Assembly: GCA_013423325.1 (NCBI GenBank)
Contig: BLJB01000527.1
Location: 1 to 59,328 of the forward strand
Direction: 5' to 3'
Length of the DNA stretch: 59,328 nucleotides
Source: Usnea hakonensis
Lineage: Eukaryota > Ascomycota > Lecanoromycetes > Lecanorales > Parmeliaceae
Below the pieces are notes generated by a model. The model was not told the DNA's origin. It was given only the letters and a program-made list of their open reading frames with translations, and searched no databases. Positions 45,901 to 58,757 of this stretch are shown piece after piece. The translations under genes and the position numbers were made by a program. Numbering within the stretch: the first letter of the stretch is position 1; every line of letters starts with the position of its first letter.

Positions 45901-47620
45901 TAACCTAAATAGTCGTAGCGGCTATACTATATTCGTAAGGTCTCCTTATTAACTTAAGGCTCTAGGTTAGTGGCAAGTAAAGTTATAGTTAAGGGGGACT
46001 TATTATAAGCGGGGATGTCTCCATTAATAACTACTAGGTATATAGGGGCCTCGGTCTACGTATTAAGTATATATAGACGATTATATTAGCGCCTAAAGAT
46101 AATACTATACTCTCTAATACTAATACTATCTGGTATAAGCGTGACTTTTATGCCTTAGTCCTTAAGCTGCCCCTAAGAAATCAGGTTAAACTTACTTATA
46201 GGTACGTACTAGACGTCATTAATAACTAGCGTACGTTTACCTCCGAGGCCTTTATATTAAAGGTAAACTTGGCCGACTCCTTCGGCTAGGATATAGCCCG
46301 TAATATTATTTACTTTAGCTAGTATCGCGAAGGGGGTAAAGGTTTAAAATACTAACTAATCCTATACTATATACTAAGTATAACCGCTATTAATAAACTA
46401 TAGTACCGAGAGTATAGCTACTATAGATACTAAGGAAGTTTATACCATTATCTTCTAGGACGGCTAAGACGGCTTAGAGGTAGATAGCTTGGAGGTCCGG
46501 CTTTAGAGCTAGTAAGAGTTTATAATAAGATATATAGCTTTAGTTAGTTACTCGGTATAGGCTATAAAGCTAAAAGCTATAGGCTCGGTTACTATTATAG
46601 TAGCCTAGGTCTCGATAGCGGGCTTTACCTTATTAGAGGAGTTATTATTATTACCTCTATTATTATTACCTTTATAACTACCTCGGCTACCGCGTCCGCT
46701 ACGTCTACGACTACGACCGCGAGTATTACTATTATTATTATTCTCCTTCTTTTTTAGATAGGGATAAAGAGAGATATACTCTAAGTCGTTATACTAGTCC
46801 TTCTTATAGTAAATATAGTACTTATAGATCTAGGTATATATACGAGAATTATCTATATAGGCTCCTAGTTAGACCTTAATATTGGTTCCCCTAGTAGCTA
46901 CTAAAGCTATAACGCTCTACGTATTATATATAAACGTACTATTAACTAGAGCGGCTAGTACTTAAGTCTTAGCCGAGGATATAGAGTTAGTAGGGTTCGT
47001 AACTATATTTAGGAACCTCGTAATAGTATAGTCTAGATCGAACTTATATTCGCTATTATTATCGAAAGCGTTATAGGTTTAGTTATACTATTCGTAGTAC
47101 GCGTTATAGATAGAGCCTAGGCCTAAATAGAAGCGATAGATTTTCTAGTTCTTATTAAATTAAAGCTTTAAGGATAGGGTATCGAACTCTTCTAGTACCT
47201 TAATAAAATCGTTAGTATAGGTCTAAGGATTATTATTATAGCCTACTAGATTAACCGTATCGAGCTTTCTAAAGGTAGAATTAAGGATATCGGAGCCCTA
47301 AGGCTTATATTTCTTAAGGGTTATCTAGGCCTTTTTAGTATTAGTTTCGCTTTTGATTATAGAGTAAGGGTTACGCTTATAATAAGACTTAAGTATTATA
47401 TATATCTTATCGTAGGCTTATTCCTAGGCTTCGAGCTTCTTAGTAGTTACTCTTACCGGGGCGGTATAGTCTTTCGTAATATAGCGCTATATACCTAGGA
47501 GCTTTAGCTCGTCTTCGAATTACTACTTCTATATTTAGTAGTTAGAGGCGCCTTTAAGCTTATCGATATTATTAAGACGGCTTAGGGAGGCTAAGATTTT
47601 AGTTTCTTCGGCTAATATAG
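42969..47620 (-). pseudogene. Copia-2 gag-pol polyprotein
   Basis: One frame of about 1550 codons, from a RIP-altered start near 47620 (ATA, formerly ATG) to the stop at 42969-42971, with internal TAG/TAA and a few other stops. Gag of the copia UBN2 type at 46950-47610 (LNNIDKLKGASNY, then FEDELKLLGI), a zinc knuckle near 46780-46840 (Cys now Tyr) and an arginine- and glycine-rich stretch near 46683-46730 (RGRSRRRSGRGSRG). Integrase near 45250-46000 (PIVLTAFKSFLNQVEYGDYK, then RDITPYEVYIGHPLDLLY). Reverse transcriptase with intact YIDD at 43923-43934 (IYIDDILLIGPDKG). RNase H near 43130-43220 (IVVIYYDN, GAIVLAKNP, RTKYIN). No frameshift found, so it is disabled by RIP alone. Confidence 0.94.
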
Positions 47621-47624
47621 CTTT

Positions 47625-48600
47625 ACTTAGAAACCGAATAGATCGATATCAATGTCGGGCGGAATTTATAGTATTAATTTAGGGGTAGATTACCCTAAGG
47701 AAGGTATTAAATTAGCGCGCGAGATTAGAGTATACTCGCTATCTATCGTACTATCTAGTATATACGTAAGTAATTTAAGCGTATTAGGAAAGTCTCTTTC
47801 GGCCCTAAGGTTAGTACGATTAAGCTTAGAGGTTTATTAATAATAATAGGCTATTATAGTATAATCGAGAGCGATTTAAGGAGAAATTTCGTAGTACTTA
47901 GATCTAGATCTTAGGAAGTATAGTATAATAGAACGTTTCTAAGGAAATTTAGGCTTCTTTATAGGCCTTAGAATACTCTCGTTTAAATCGCTTTAACTAC
48001 TTCCTATTCCCATGTCTTGCGGTGAGTCTGCCCTTAGCCGTTTGGTATAGGTCTTAGTATAGATATTGACTTCCGCTTAGTCATATTTCTCTTTATTATC
48101 GCGAGACGAGATAGGCTTATTTGCGTTAATAGTAGGGGTTCTCTTTCTCTTCTCCTTATGATAGCGTGCCTTAGCCTATTTGCTCGTGGCATCGGATTGT
48201 GCATTTCGTAGAGGAGGCTAGGGAGGCTGGGGCTATTGGCCCTGATATTTCTAGGGCTATTGGCCCTAATCTTTACTTGCCTCTGCTTTTGCCTTAGCCT
48301 ATAAGGGCTACGGAAGAGGTTAGGGCTTCTTCTTTCTATATTTGCCTTTGCCTTTGCCTTTCCGCTTAGTCTTTACTCTTGCCTATAGTAGCTAGAATGG
48401 CTAGGATAGCTAGTTTTTAGCCGTTATTACGAATATTATATAATTGACTTTAGACTAAGTCTAGATACTCGCTACCGTATTTACGGTGTTTCGGTATATA
48501 AATAAGGGTATATTCCCCTTTATTTAGCGTGTCCTACGTAGGGAAGGTAATCTTCTAGGGGCCGAATAGCTATATAATTAGTTAATTTCGCGTAAGCCTT
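47625..48600 (-). pseudogene. Upstream coding-like segment in Copia-2, unknown product
   Basis: Between the leader and gag a second frame, different from gag-pol, runs from about 48420 to a stop overlapping the gag start near 47625. It reads KTKRKGKGKGKYRKKKP at about 48330-48380 (three GGC AAA repeats), then Pro-, Trp/Gln- and Lys-rich sequence, then FPNTLKLLTYILD near 47760-47800. In a further frame at 48430-48510 a protein-like stretch GEYTLIYIPKHRKYGSEY precedes it, so the original may have had a frameshift or an intron. TpG is kept more than elsewhere. Copia-3 has the same zone. I do not recognise the family; a long gag N-terminus is another possibility. Confidence 0.5.
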
Positions 48601-48848
48601 AGCAATACCTTAGTACTTAGTAAGCTTCGGTATTAACGGCGTTAAGCCGAGGCTAGGGGTTTCCTAGCTACCGAATTTACGACGAATTATAACCGTTTAG
48701 GCCTAAATAACTATTTATATATAGGGATTTCTACTTTTAAGAGGTTATTTAATAAATAATTAGATCACCGCTATAGTACTCTATAGCGGGGTAATTACTA
48801 TACTGAGAGTCGCTATAGTCAGTATAGTTATAGTATACTAGAATACTA

Positions 48849-48864
48849 CCGGGGCGAACCCCGG
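48849..48864. other. Perfect hairpin beside the Copia-2 primer-binding region
   Basis: CCGGGG and CCCCGG flank the loop CGAA, a compact stable stem in the leader RNA. The adjoining - strand sequence at the LTR edge (48861-48874, GGTTATAAGCCCGG) is shared with Copia-1 in RIP form and is the likely primer-binding site. The structure could serve packaging or priming; that is inference. Confidence 0.7.
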
Positions 48865-48874
48865 GCTTATAACC

Positions 48875-48994
48875 TATCAAAATATGGGGTAGGACATATA
48901 GTAGTTATATTTACTATAGATCTCTATGAAGGAAAGCTTGACTATGTCCTAAGTAGTAGTCACGTGACGAAGTCACGTGACTCTACTTTCAACA
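48875..48994 (-). repeat. Copia-2 5' LTR (120 bp)
   Basis: Starts TATCAAAATATGGGGTAGGA (RIP form of TGTC) and ends CTACTTTCAACA, followed by TAGTC. The paired GTCACGTGAC palindromes are intact (about 48959-48981). Confidence 0.95.
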
Positions 48995-48999
48995 TAGTC

Positions 49000-49572
49000 T
49001 TATATTTTCTATCTAATAATATTAATACTCTAATATTCTTTAATATCTCTATATAAATTAACCTAGTTCTTCTTTCTTTTTATATTAATAATTACTAGAT
49101 TCTAACTTTTTTCTTTAAGAGTTTTAAGAGTCTAAACCTTTTTTATTATTATAAATATAGGCCCTCTTTTCCTTTTTCTATCTCTACTATTTTAAAAATA
49201 TTAGATAATTCGCTCGTTACTCTCTTTTATAGCGGGGTAGATACTTCGTAGAGCTTAATATTATAATACTAACTTATTAAGTTAGTATTCTAAAGGGGCT
49301 ATTAAAGCTTCCGCCTCTAGAACTAGAATAGAAGTTATCTTATATATTCTAGTTACTCTATAAAGATACTTATTTTATATCTAAGTTAGCTTCTTAAAGG
49401 ACTTCCGAGAGAATCCTTCTATCCTATAGAGATAGTACTAAATCGATATTACGAATATTAATATCGGGCGTACTACTATACTATATACCGTACGGTACCT
49501 AGTAAATATCGCTCCCTATATCGAGCCTACGAGGTATTCTAAGGCTCGTTTCTATCCTGCGGCTCGGGCCGT
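49000..49572 (-). pseudogene. LINE A4 ORF2 C-terminal fragment, right piece
   Basis: Continues 41420-41990 after Copia-2; matches A3 from about 23640 to 24210. It is cut at 49572 by the original 5' truncation of A4. Confidence 0.8.
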
Positions 49573-49587
49573 TATATATAGTCTTAA

Positions 49588-51900
49588 TATTTAATTTATT
49601 TAATATTTTCTAGATATACTTAATAGTAGTCTATCTACTTAATAATATAGAAATATAATAGATCTAGGGGATATCCTATATATATCTAATAAGGAGTAAT
49701 ATCTTAATCTAATATAGACTATATATTATAAAGATAATTAGAAGTTTAGATAAATTTAATCTAGTATTTTATAGGTAGCTAGCTATCTTTAAGTATAGTA
49801 CTAGCTTTTTATTAAATTATCTATCTAAGATATTCCGATTTATTATTTATTTAAAGATTATTAGATATAATACTTTTCTAAATAATATCCCTAGCGAGAT
49901 AAAACGCGTATATTTCGTAATTATTATATTTAATATTATAGTCCGAGTAAAAGCGGGTATATTTATAATTCCTATATTCTATTTAATTTAGAAAAGACTT
50001 AAAGGCTATAAAAATTATAGATCCCTCTTTATTTAATAGAAATATAATAATAGATCTAAGAGTCTTATTATCTAAAAAGGTAATTATCTATTAGTAGCTA
50101 TTATAAAAAATTATAAATTAAATTATTTTCTTAATATCTAGATTTTATATAGCGCTTATATAATTTAACTTTTATATTAATAATATTATATAGTTCGTAG
50201 ATATTAGTAAGAAGAGAAATAATTAGATTTATATTAATATTTATTTTAATAAGTTTTTTAAAGCTTTAGTAATCTAAATAGTTATAATAGTTATACTATA
50301 TTTATAAGGTCTCCTTATTAACTTAAGACTCTAGATTAATAATAAGTAAAATTATAATTAAGGGGGACTTATTATAAGTAGGAATATCTCTATTAATAAT
50401 TACTAGATATATAAGGGCCTCGGTCTATATATTAAATATATATAAATAATTATATTAATATCTAAAGATAATACTATACTTTTTAATATTAATTTTATTT
50501 AGTATAAGTATAAATTTTATATCTTAATCTTTAAGCTATCTTTAAAAAATTAGATTAAATCTACTTATAGATATATATTAGATATTATTAATAACTAGTA
50601 TATATTTATTTTTAAGGCCTTTATGTTAAAGCTAAATTTAGCTAACTTTTTTAATTAGAATATAATCTATAATACTATTAACTTTAGCTAGTATCGCGAA
50701 GAGAGTAAAGATTTAAAATATTAATTAATTCTATATTATATATTAAGTATAATTACTATTAATAAACTATAGTATTAAGAGTATAACTATTATAGATATT
50801 AAGAAAGTCTATACTATTATCTTTTAAGACAACTAAAAAGTTCGGCTTTAAAACTATTAAGAGTTTATAATAAGATAGATAACTTTAGTTAATTACTTAA
50901 TATAAATTATGAAATTAAAAGTTATAGATTTAGTAATTATAATAGTAGTCTAGATATTAGTAATAAGCTTTATCTTATTTAAGGTATTATTATTATTACT
51001 ATTATTATTACCTCTATAATTATAATTATAAGTACTACTATTATTATTACTCTTCTTCTTTTTTAAATAGGGATAAAGAGAAGTATACTCTAAATCGTTA
51101 TACTAATCCTTTTTATAATAGATATAGAATTTATAGATCTAAATATATATATATAAGAATTATCTATATAGGCTTCTAATTAGATCTTATTTTTAGCTCC
51201 CTCGGCTACTATTAAGATAATAATACTTTATAGGGTATATATAAATATATTATTAATTAGAGTAACTAGTATCTAGGTCTTAATAGAGGAGTTAGTAAAG
51301 CTAAATAGATTTATAATAATATTTATAAATCTCGTTATAATATAGTCTAAATTAAATTTAGATTTATTATTATTATTAAGAGTATTATAATTTTAATTAT
51401 ACTACTTATAGTAGTTATTATAGATTAATTCTAGATCTAAAAGAAAGTAGTAGATTAACTAGTTCTTATTAATATATATATCTAGTAATATAATATTAAC
51501 CTCTTCGAGTACCTCTTTAAATTAATTAATATAGATTTAGAAATTATTATTATAGTTAGTTAGACTAATATTATTTAGCTTTTAAAATATTAAATAGAGT
51601 AGATTAGAGCCCTAAGGCTTAAATTTTTTAAGAGTTTTCTAAACTTTCTAGATATTAGTTTTATTTTAATTATCGCTTAAGAGTTATATTTATATTAGAA
51701 TTTAAATATAATATATATTTTATTATAGGCTTACTTCTAGGTCTCGAGCTTATTAGTAATTAAAGAATTAAAGTCTTTAATAATATAATATTATATATCT
51801 AGTAGCTTTAGCTTATTCTTAAATTATTATTTTTATATTTAATAGTTCTCTATATCTTAAAGCTTATTAATATTATTAAATTAATTTAGAGATACTAATA
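49588..51900 (-). pseudogene. Copia-3 gag and integrase part
   Basis: Right part of the Copia-3 polyprotein, colinear with Copia-2 45200-47620: integrase on the left, the basic and asparagine-rich stretch near 51000-51060, and UBN2-type gag at about 51300-51900. It is much more RIP-mutated than Copia-2. Joined with 39054-41211 it forms one dead gag-pol gene. Confidence 0.82.
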
Positions 51901-51929
51901 TTTTAGTTTCTTCTATAGATATAGTTAGT

Positions 51930-52205
51930 ATCTAACTCTCTATCCCTTTCTAGTTCGAATTCGGATAAATCTAATTCTAATTTAATTAGGATTAATAGTA
52001 TTAAACCCGATAAGAATAAATCTAAATCTAATTTAGATTTTATTAAAGTTAATAATTCTAACTCTAATTTTAATAAGAATATTTCTAACTCCGAGAAGAA
52101 CTCTAATAAAGATATTTCTAATTCGAATAAATCTAAATCTAATTCTAATTCTAAATTTAAATCCGATAATAATAAAACTAATAAGGGCTTTATAAGTAAC
52201 TAATT
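51930..52205 (-). repeat. Low-complexity acidic/serine-type repeat in Copia-3
   Basis: A run of 6-bp and 12-bp units such as TCTAAATCTAATTCTAAT. On the + strand it leaves an 88-codon open frame without ATG, rich in Ser, Asn and Lys. On the element's own - strand it reads as alternating Glu/Asp and Leu, where TTA is the RIP product of the serine codon TCA, so the original was probably a (Glu/Asp-Ser)n stretch. Copia-2 lacks most of it at the matching place. Confidence 0.7.
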
Positions 52206-53337
52206 TAAACTTTAATTTTAGGGATAAGATCTTTATACTCGAAATTTCTAGAATTAATAATAACGGTTTAGTTTAAAAATTAAAAAGATTAGTATTAGAA
52301 GGTATCTCTATTATTAATTTAGAGATAGATAAAGAAGAAAGTATAGAATTAAAAAAAGATTCTAGAATATATTCGCTATTTATATTATAATCTATAATCT
52401 AAAATAATATCTTAAAAGTAAGTAAAAAGTCCTTTTTAACTTTATAATTTTTATAATATAATATAGATCTTTACTTATAAAGAGTCTTTTTATAGACTAA
52501 AGCTAAAAGAGTAGGAATTAAATTTAATAATAATATTAATATAAAAACTTAATAAAGGGAGTTATCTAGTCTATTCTTTATAAATAATACTTCTCTAATT
52601 AAATTATCTTAACTAGAATTCTTATCCCTTAAATTTTATTTATTATAATTATCTTTAATAATATTTGTATTTAAGGGAGATAAGTCTTTCCTCTACTATT
52701 TAATAGAGTTATTAACTTCTATCTAATTATATTCTACTTCTTCTACTAATTACTTTAGAGTAGAAATAATATTATTTCTATCTAGTTTAAGGGTTTTTAT
52801 ATCTTTTATAGAGATTACTAGCCTCCTCTCCCTTTAATATTACTTTTTAATATATTTATATACTACTTTAGCCTTATTATTAAGAGGAAATTAGTAAGGC
52901 TAGGGAGATTACCCTTTAGACTTTTAACTCTATAATTATTAATTTTCTAGCTAAGAAGACTAAGGAGGCTAAAACTATTAATTGTAATTCTAAAAATTAT
53001 TTATCTCTATTTTTATCTCTACTTATAAGGGATAAAGAGGAGACTAGGATTTACCTCTTCTCCTCCGCTTAGATTAAGCCCTTATCTATATTAATAGCTA
53101 GGATTTAGGAGGTTAGTTTAATTTCTTTTTAACCGTTATTATAAATATTATATAATTAACTTTAAACTAAGAATCTAGATACTCGCTATTATATTTATAA
53201 TATTTCAATATATAAATAAAAGGTATATTCCCCTTTATTTAGCGTATCCTACGTAGGAAAGGTAATCTTCTAGGGGCCGATAACTATATAATTAGTTAAT
53301 TTTATATAAGTCTTAATAATACCTTAATAATATCTTA
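52206..53337 (-). other. Copia-3 upstream segment, RIP-mutated
   Basis: Counterpart of the Copia-2 zone at 47650-48610, colinear and about equally long. No open frame remains. It continues after LINE A5 at 58758. Confidence 0.6.
53324..53337. repeat. Target-site duplication of LINE A5, left copy
   Basis: TTAATAATATCTTA here and at 58744-58757; one more base may belong (C here, T there, a RIP-type difference). Confidence 0.88.
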
Positions 53338-53529
53338 ATTAATTGATTATTTTATACGCCTATACTAGCTACTTAATATAAGCTAATAAGGGTAACTATA
53401 ACGCTAAACTAATAGAGCTAGGCGTTGAAAAAACTTAAGGGCGAACCTCTAAATAAAAACTTTAATTAAATAGTATACTCTCCCTTTTATTATACTTCTT
53501 AGGAGTTCTATTATACTATTATATATTTT

Positions 53530-56500
53530 TCTACTTTTTTATATCGACTCTTCTATTCTCTAATTTTTATATCTCTAATTACCCTCGCCTCTAGAGGTAG
53601 GTATAGTCGCTTTTTTATATATCCTTTTTAAACTTAATAGTCTCCTTTACCCTAAAAGATAATTTTAATTATTAGAGTTATTTATTAGTTAACTTAAAGC
53701 TATTTAACTAATTAGAGTTAACTATCTACTTTACTATTATTCGGATCCTTTTAATTATAGTTAGTATTATCTAAAAATCTCTAGTACCCGCTTTTATAAA
53801 TAGCTATAATCTATTCTCCTATAATCTTAAATAGAAGAGGAGAATATATTTAATATTCTATCTTCTTTATCTATATCTATAGTTAGGATTAATATCTAGA
53901 ACCCTTATTTTATTAAGGAATATATTAAGCCCGATTTTACTACTTTTTATTTAGATAATAACTAAGCTCTTAGCCTTTCTTAATATTTTATAGTAGTTAA
54001 ACCTATTATTATATAAGTTCCTTATCTAGGTAGGGATTCTTTATTAATATTTTTTCTATTTTTTAGATCTTTATTTTTAGAACTAATCTTATATTTTCTA
54101 TCTAATAATATTAATACTCTAATATTTCTTAATATCTTTATATAGATTAACCTAGTTCTTTTTTCTTTTTATATTAATAGTTACTAGGTTCTAGCTTTTT
54201 TTCTTAAGGGCTTTAAGAGTCTAGGCCTCTTTTATTATTATAGATATAAGCTCTCTTTTTCTTTTCCTATCTCTATTATTCTAGAAGTATTAAATAATTT
54301 ACTTATTATCCTTTTTTATAGTAGGGTAGATATCTTATAAAGCTTAATATTATAATACTAGCTTATTAAATTAATATTTTAAAGGGGCTATTAAAGTCTC
54401 TACCTTTAGAACCGGAATAGAAGTTATCTTATATACTCTAATTACTTTATAAAGATACTTATTTTATATTTTAATTAGCTTCTTAAAGGGCTTTTAAAAG
54501 AATCCTTCTATTTTATAGAAATAGTACTAAATTAATACTATAAATATTAATATCGGGTATACTATTATATTATATATTATATAGTACTTAGTAAATATTA
54601 CTCTTTATATTAAGTTTATAAGATATTCTAAAGCTCGTTTCTATTCTATAGCTTAGATCGTTAGCTAAATAATATATAGTCCCTATTAAAATTTAATATC
54701 TATATATAAGCCTAATATTTTTATATTTAGACTAGAGTCTATCTTAACCTTTTCGAAGTCTAAAGATACCTCTATATTAAACTTCTTTAGACTTCTTATT
54801 AGATATACTAGCTTATATTTCTTAAGGGCAAATATTACCCTATATATTCTAGTCTATTTAAAATAAATATTATAAGCTTTATATAATACTTTATAATTAT
54901 TTTCTATACTCCCGCTATATACTAATAGATAGATATTATTAATAAAACCTTCTATCTAAATAGAGAGAGCGGCTCTTATATATTATTTAATTAGAAGGGT
55001 ATTAAAAAAGAGGAATAGTATAGAAAAGAATAGTAATTTCTAAAAAATACTAGTCTTTACTACCTTTATTAGGCTTATCTAGCTCTCTAATATTATAGAT
55101 ATTACCCTATTTATAAGGAAGCCAGATATCTATCTTATTATCTTTTTCGGGACTCTCCTCTCTTTTAGATTATAGAGGAGTCTCTCGTATAAGATATTAT
55201 TAAAGATACCCGTAATATCTAATAAAAGTAGACTAGCGACTTTTCTACTATTAGTAGTATTATAGTTCTATACGATATAAATTATATTTATTAGCGATTT
55301 TAGTACTATTTTTATTAATTTATCTTTTCTTACCTCTATTTACTATTAAGAGAGAAGACTATAGCTTTCTATTAATTTTATTAGTCGTTTCGAGATTACC
55401 GTTTCTAGTACTTTATCTAGGGTATCGAGTAAGACTATTAATTTAAATTTCGAGTAGTTAGACTTATTTAACTTTTTTAATATTATTATATTAGCCTCCT
55501 TAAAGAATCTTAAGTAGTATCTTAAATTAAAATAGATTTAGAAGAGCCTAGTAAGAGAGTCTATAATATATAGAGCTATATATTTTAGAAACTAGTTAGG
55601 GATTTTTAAAATACCTAGGGCTTTATCTATTATTAGATATATAATCGCTTTTATTACTTTATTGCTATTAATCCTATTCTCTATAGATACTAGAGTTAGG
55701 TATTAAATATCTAGAATATCTTCTAGATTAATTATTAAGGTAGACGGGAATAATATATTTTTTAGAATATTAACTTTATCTTTAAAACTAGACTATTTTA
55801 TTCCTCTCTAGTCTAGAATAGCTAGAAACTATAGTAAAGGTTTTAGAACTATACTTCGCTCTTATCTCTATTAGGCGAGCTTTTAGATTCTATTCTTTTT
55901 TAGCGACGCTTTATATACTCCCTCGCGCTAATAGAGTATATAGATTTTATATATAATCTTTACCTTCTCTCTTTCTATCTCCCGAAGTTCCTTAACTAAC
56001 TATTTATTTTAGAGTTAATAGTACTCTTTAAGCCTAAGCTTAGCTATCTTAATAACTCTTATATAGTCTATATTCTAGTATAAATTTAACTTAGCTATAG
56101 ACTTTATCTATAATATATAGTTCTCTACTATTTTCTAAAATCCTTAATTTATAGTTTCTATAAAGGCTTCTACCTCTTTCTCTATTTCTATAGGTCTTTA
56201 AGAAAGAGCGCTTTATAGGGTATAACTACCTTTAGCTATTTTAGAAGTAGTATCTTTTTTAACTAGTTTCTTTTATAGTTATTACTTTCTTATTAATATT
56301 TCTTTCTACTACTATTCTAGTTCTATTACTATTAAAATATAATTAGACGCGTATTCTAGATCCTCTTTTAGAGTATAGCGGACTATAGCCTAATAGACTT
56401 TTAATATTAGAAAGACTAGATCGATTATTAACTTCTAGCCCCGGGATTTCTATATAACTAAATTATTAAATAGTCTAAGAGTTATTTTCTTAGCCTAGAT

Positions 56501-57130
56501 AATCTTAATAAGTCTATTAACTATTTTATAGTACGTATATTATCTCTTATTATTCTATTTAGGGTAGTAAAGATTAAAGTTCCTAAGAGCTATATATTCG
56601 TCTTCTTCTTCTAAGGTTTACTTTAAGGATACTAATACTAGAGAGGTTATTATTATCTCTAATAACGTTAGCGACTAGTTATATATATTATATATCTAAA
56701 GGATTAGTTCTTAAATAGGGGGCTAAGAAGAAATATATTCCTCCTCTTCTCTATTATCTTACTTAATATTTAATTAAAGGGAGTAAAAGTTACCCCCTTA
56801 ATATTTAATTTTTTAACTAGTTAGATCTATCCTTTTATTAATATAAAAGTATATTTAAACCTCTAGGTCTAATTTATAAATTAATAGAAATTTACTAGAA
56901 CTCGGATTATATATTAATCTATTAAATAAGTTATAGCTTAACTTCTAAATTATTAATATATTATAATTTTATACTTCCCGCTTTTTAAGAAGTAGCGCTA
57001 TTACTTTATTTTTTAATTTCTATATATTATACTATAAGATCTTTAATATATTATCCTTACTTATTAATATAGATATTAAGATCTAAATTATTAAGATTAA
57101 TATTAATTATATTTAATATTAAGGTTATAT
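53530..57130 (-). pseudogene. LINE A5 ORF2
   Basis: Endonuclease at the right, reverse transcriptase and C-terminal domain at the left, as in A2. The catalytic box at 54935-54946 reads FINN instead of FVDD. Stops are mostly TAG/TAA. Ends are estimated from A2. Confidence 0.85.
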
Positions 57131-57159
57131 TAATTATATTAATTATATTCTAGAAGCCG

Positions 57160-58721
57160 ATCCTCCCTTTAAACTAGATTAGATATATTTATCCCGATTC
57201 TTTTTTTTAGATTTTAGGTAGCCTTTCTACCTTTTTTAGTTATTAGTTATTTAAGATCTCTTCTAATCCTTTTCTTTTTAGAGATATCGTTTTCTATCTA
57301 TTCTCTATTTAGGCTAGAATTAAGATAAATTAGACTATTATTAAGAACTCTTTATATTATTTAGAGGTATTCTCTCTCCTCTATTTAAGATATTCTATCT
57401 TCTATTAGTAAACTTAGTAATTCGAGCTTTATACCTCGTAATTATCTTAATAGACTATATAGTATCTCTACCCCTAGCCCTAATAATCTTTAGTAGAGTA
57501 AGCTTTAATATAGTATTTATATTTTATCGGCCTCTAGTATAACCCCTATAGATAGTTATACTACTAATATTAATAGTACTATTTTAGTCTACTTATTATC
57601 TTCTATTTTCTATAGTAGAGTAGTTAGTTATTCTCTATTATATTTTCTACTATTAATCTATTTACCTCTTTAGGGCTCTTAGTTTTAACTAGGAATATAA
57701 AGTATTTCTTAATCTCTCTATCTACCTTTTTTATTTATATAAATAGGGGCTATTCTACTCTTACTATTTCTAGTTTAAGATAGAGAGTACTATTCTCCTA
57801 TTTTAGCTTCTTAATATAAGCCCTTTAATCTTTATTATCGAACGCGTTAATTCTTACTAAGTCGATAGCTACTATAAAGGAGGGTTTAAGAATATAGGCT
57901 AAAAAATAATCCCTTTAAATTATTTTAATATTTTTTTCTATTACCCTCTTTACCTCCCTTAAGGCTATATATAGAATAATACCTCTATTTTAAAAGTGCC
58001 TTACTATAATAATAGAGCCTATTAAGGCTCTATTATTCTAAAATATATTTTTAAGCTATATTAGTATAATATATTTAATCTTCTTTCTCTCCTTTTTACT
58101 TTTTATTCTAATTATTACCCTTTTCTTATTAGCGTTCCCCGCCGTAATATATAAGGATAATATTACTAAATATAATTACTTATAGATAAGTAGTCTAGTA
58201 GCGTTATTAGTCACTCTTTAGATCTAAAACTATTATAGTATCGAGGGTAGGCCTTTAATTAATTATTTCTTTATCTACTTTTAGATCTCTTTCTATTCGA
58301 TTTTAGCTAATTCTATATATTTATTTACTAGCTAGATTATTATTTTAAATAATCTAAATTTCTATCTATTAAGATCCTTAAATAATATATTCTTTATAAT
58401 TTCTACTATATCTTTAATTAACTAGCTTATTCTCTTAATATAATTATATCTATAATCTTTTTTTTTCTATTTTATATTATTCTCTATAATTTTTACTATC
58501 TTTTTATTTAATCTTTCTATCCTCTTTATCGCGTCTATACGCGTAACTAATATATATCTATCTTCCTCTTCTATATTATTTTTAGTATTACGTTACTCTC
58601 TTTTAACTCCTATTAACTCCTCCTTTTAGTTCTTAGCTATACTTGTTATAACCTTTATATTAGAGGTCTCTAGAGCCCCGTAGGGGCCCTAGTGGGTATG
58701 TTCGCAATTCGTAGTCGCTAT
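57160..58721 (-). pseudogene. LINE A5 ORF1 (gag-like)
   Basis: Begins ATA GCG ACT ACG where A2 has ATG GCG ACC ACG. The following block (GGGCCCCTACGGGGCTCTAG on the - strand, about 58672-58691) is unmutated in all three full-length copies because it holds few CpA or TpG sites. Zinc-knuckle region near 57545-57600 with Cys codons changed to Tyr. Confidence 0.8.
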
Positions 58722-58757
58722 CTCTTATTCAATATTAAGACTTTTAATAATATCTTA

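Larger units (their letters stand above)
41991..48994 (-). mobile_element. Ty1/copia element Copia-2, complete
   Basis: A 7.00-kb element with two 120-bp LTRs and 5-bp duplication TAGTC (41986-41990 and 48995-48999). From right to left: 5' LTR, primer-binding region, a 1.2-kb upstream coding-like zone, gag-pol, 3' UTR, polypurine tract (GAAGGGGAG on the - strand, 42111-42119), 3' LTR. It is the most deeply nested large element (G2, Copia-3, A4, Copia-2) and one of the least mutated; the reverse transcriptase box is still YIDD. Same family as Copia-3. Confidence 0.95.
41227..49572 (-). mobile_element. 5'-truncated LINE A4, itself split by Copia-2
   Basis: A-family LINE fragment on the - strand with own pieces 41227-41990 and 49000-49572, about 1.34 kb: tail, 3' UTR and the C-terminal part of ORF2. 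It was inserted in Copia-3 and later hit by Copia-2 (5-bp duplication TAGTC). The break at 49572 is the 5' truncation point and lies within the reverse transcriptase to C-terminal region, so no catalytic box is present. Confidence 0.88.
53338..58743 (-). mobile_element. Full-length Tad1-like LINE A5 inserted in Copia-3
   Basis: A 5.41-kb A-family element with a 14-bp target duplication: short leader (58722-58743), ORF1, ORF2, 3' UTR and (CAAT)n-type tail at 53338. Colinear with A2 over its whole length. The start codon is RIP-mutated to ATA (58719-58721). Confidence 0.92.

Noticed and set aside
47652..47840. 62-codon open frame on the + strand
   Set aside because: It is antisense to the upstream segment of Copia-2 and has no domain or matching frame in Copia-3; a shadow.
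51940..52205. Ser/Asn/Lys-rich open frame on the + strand
   Set aside because: It has no ATG, is antisense to Copia-3 and arises from a simple repeat.
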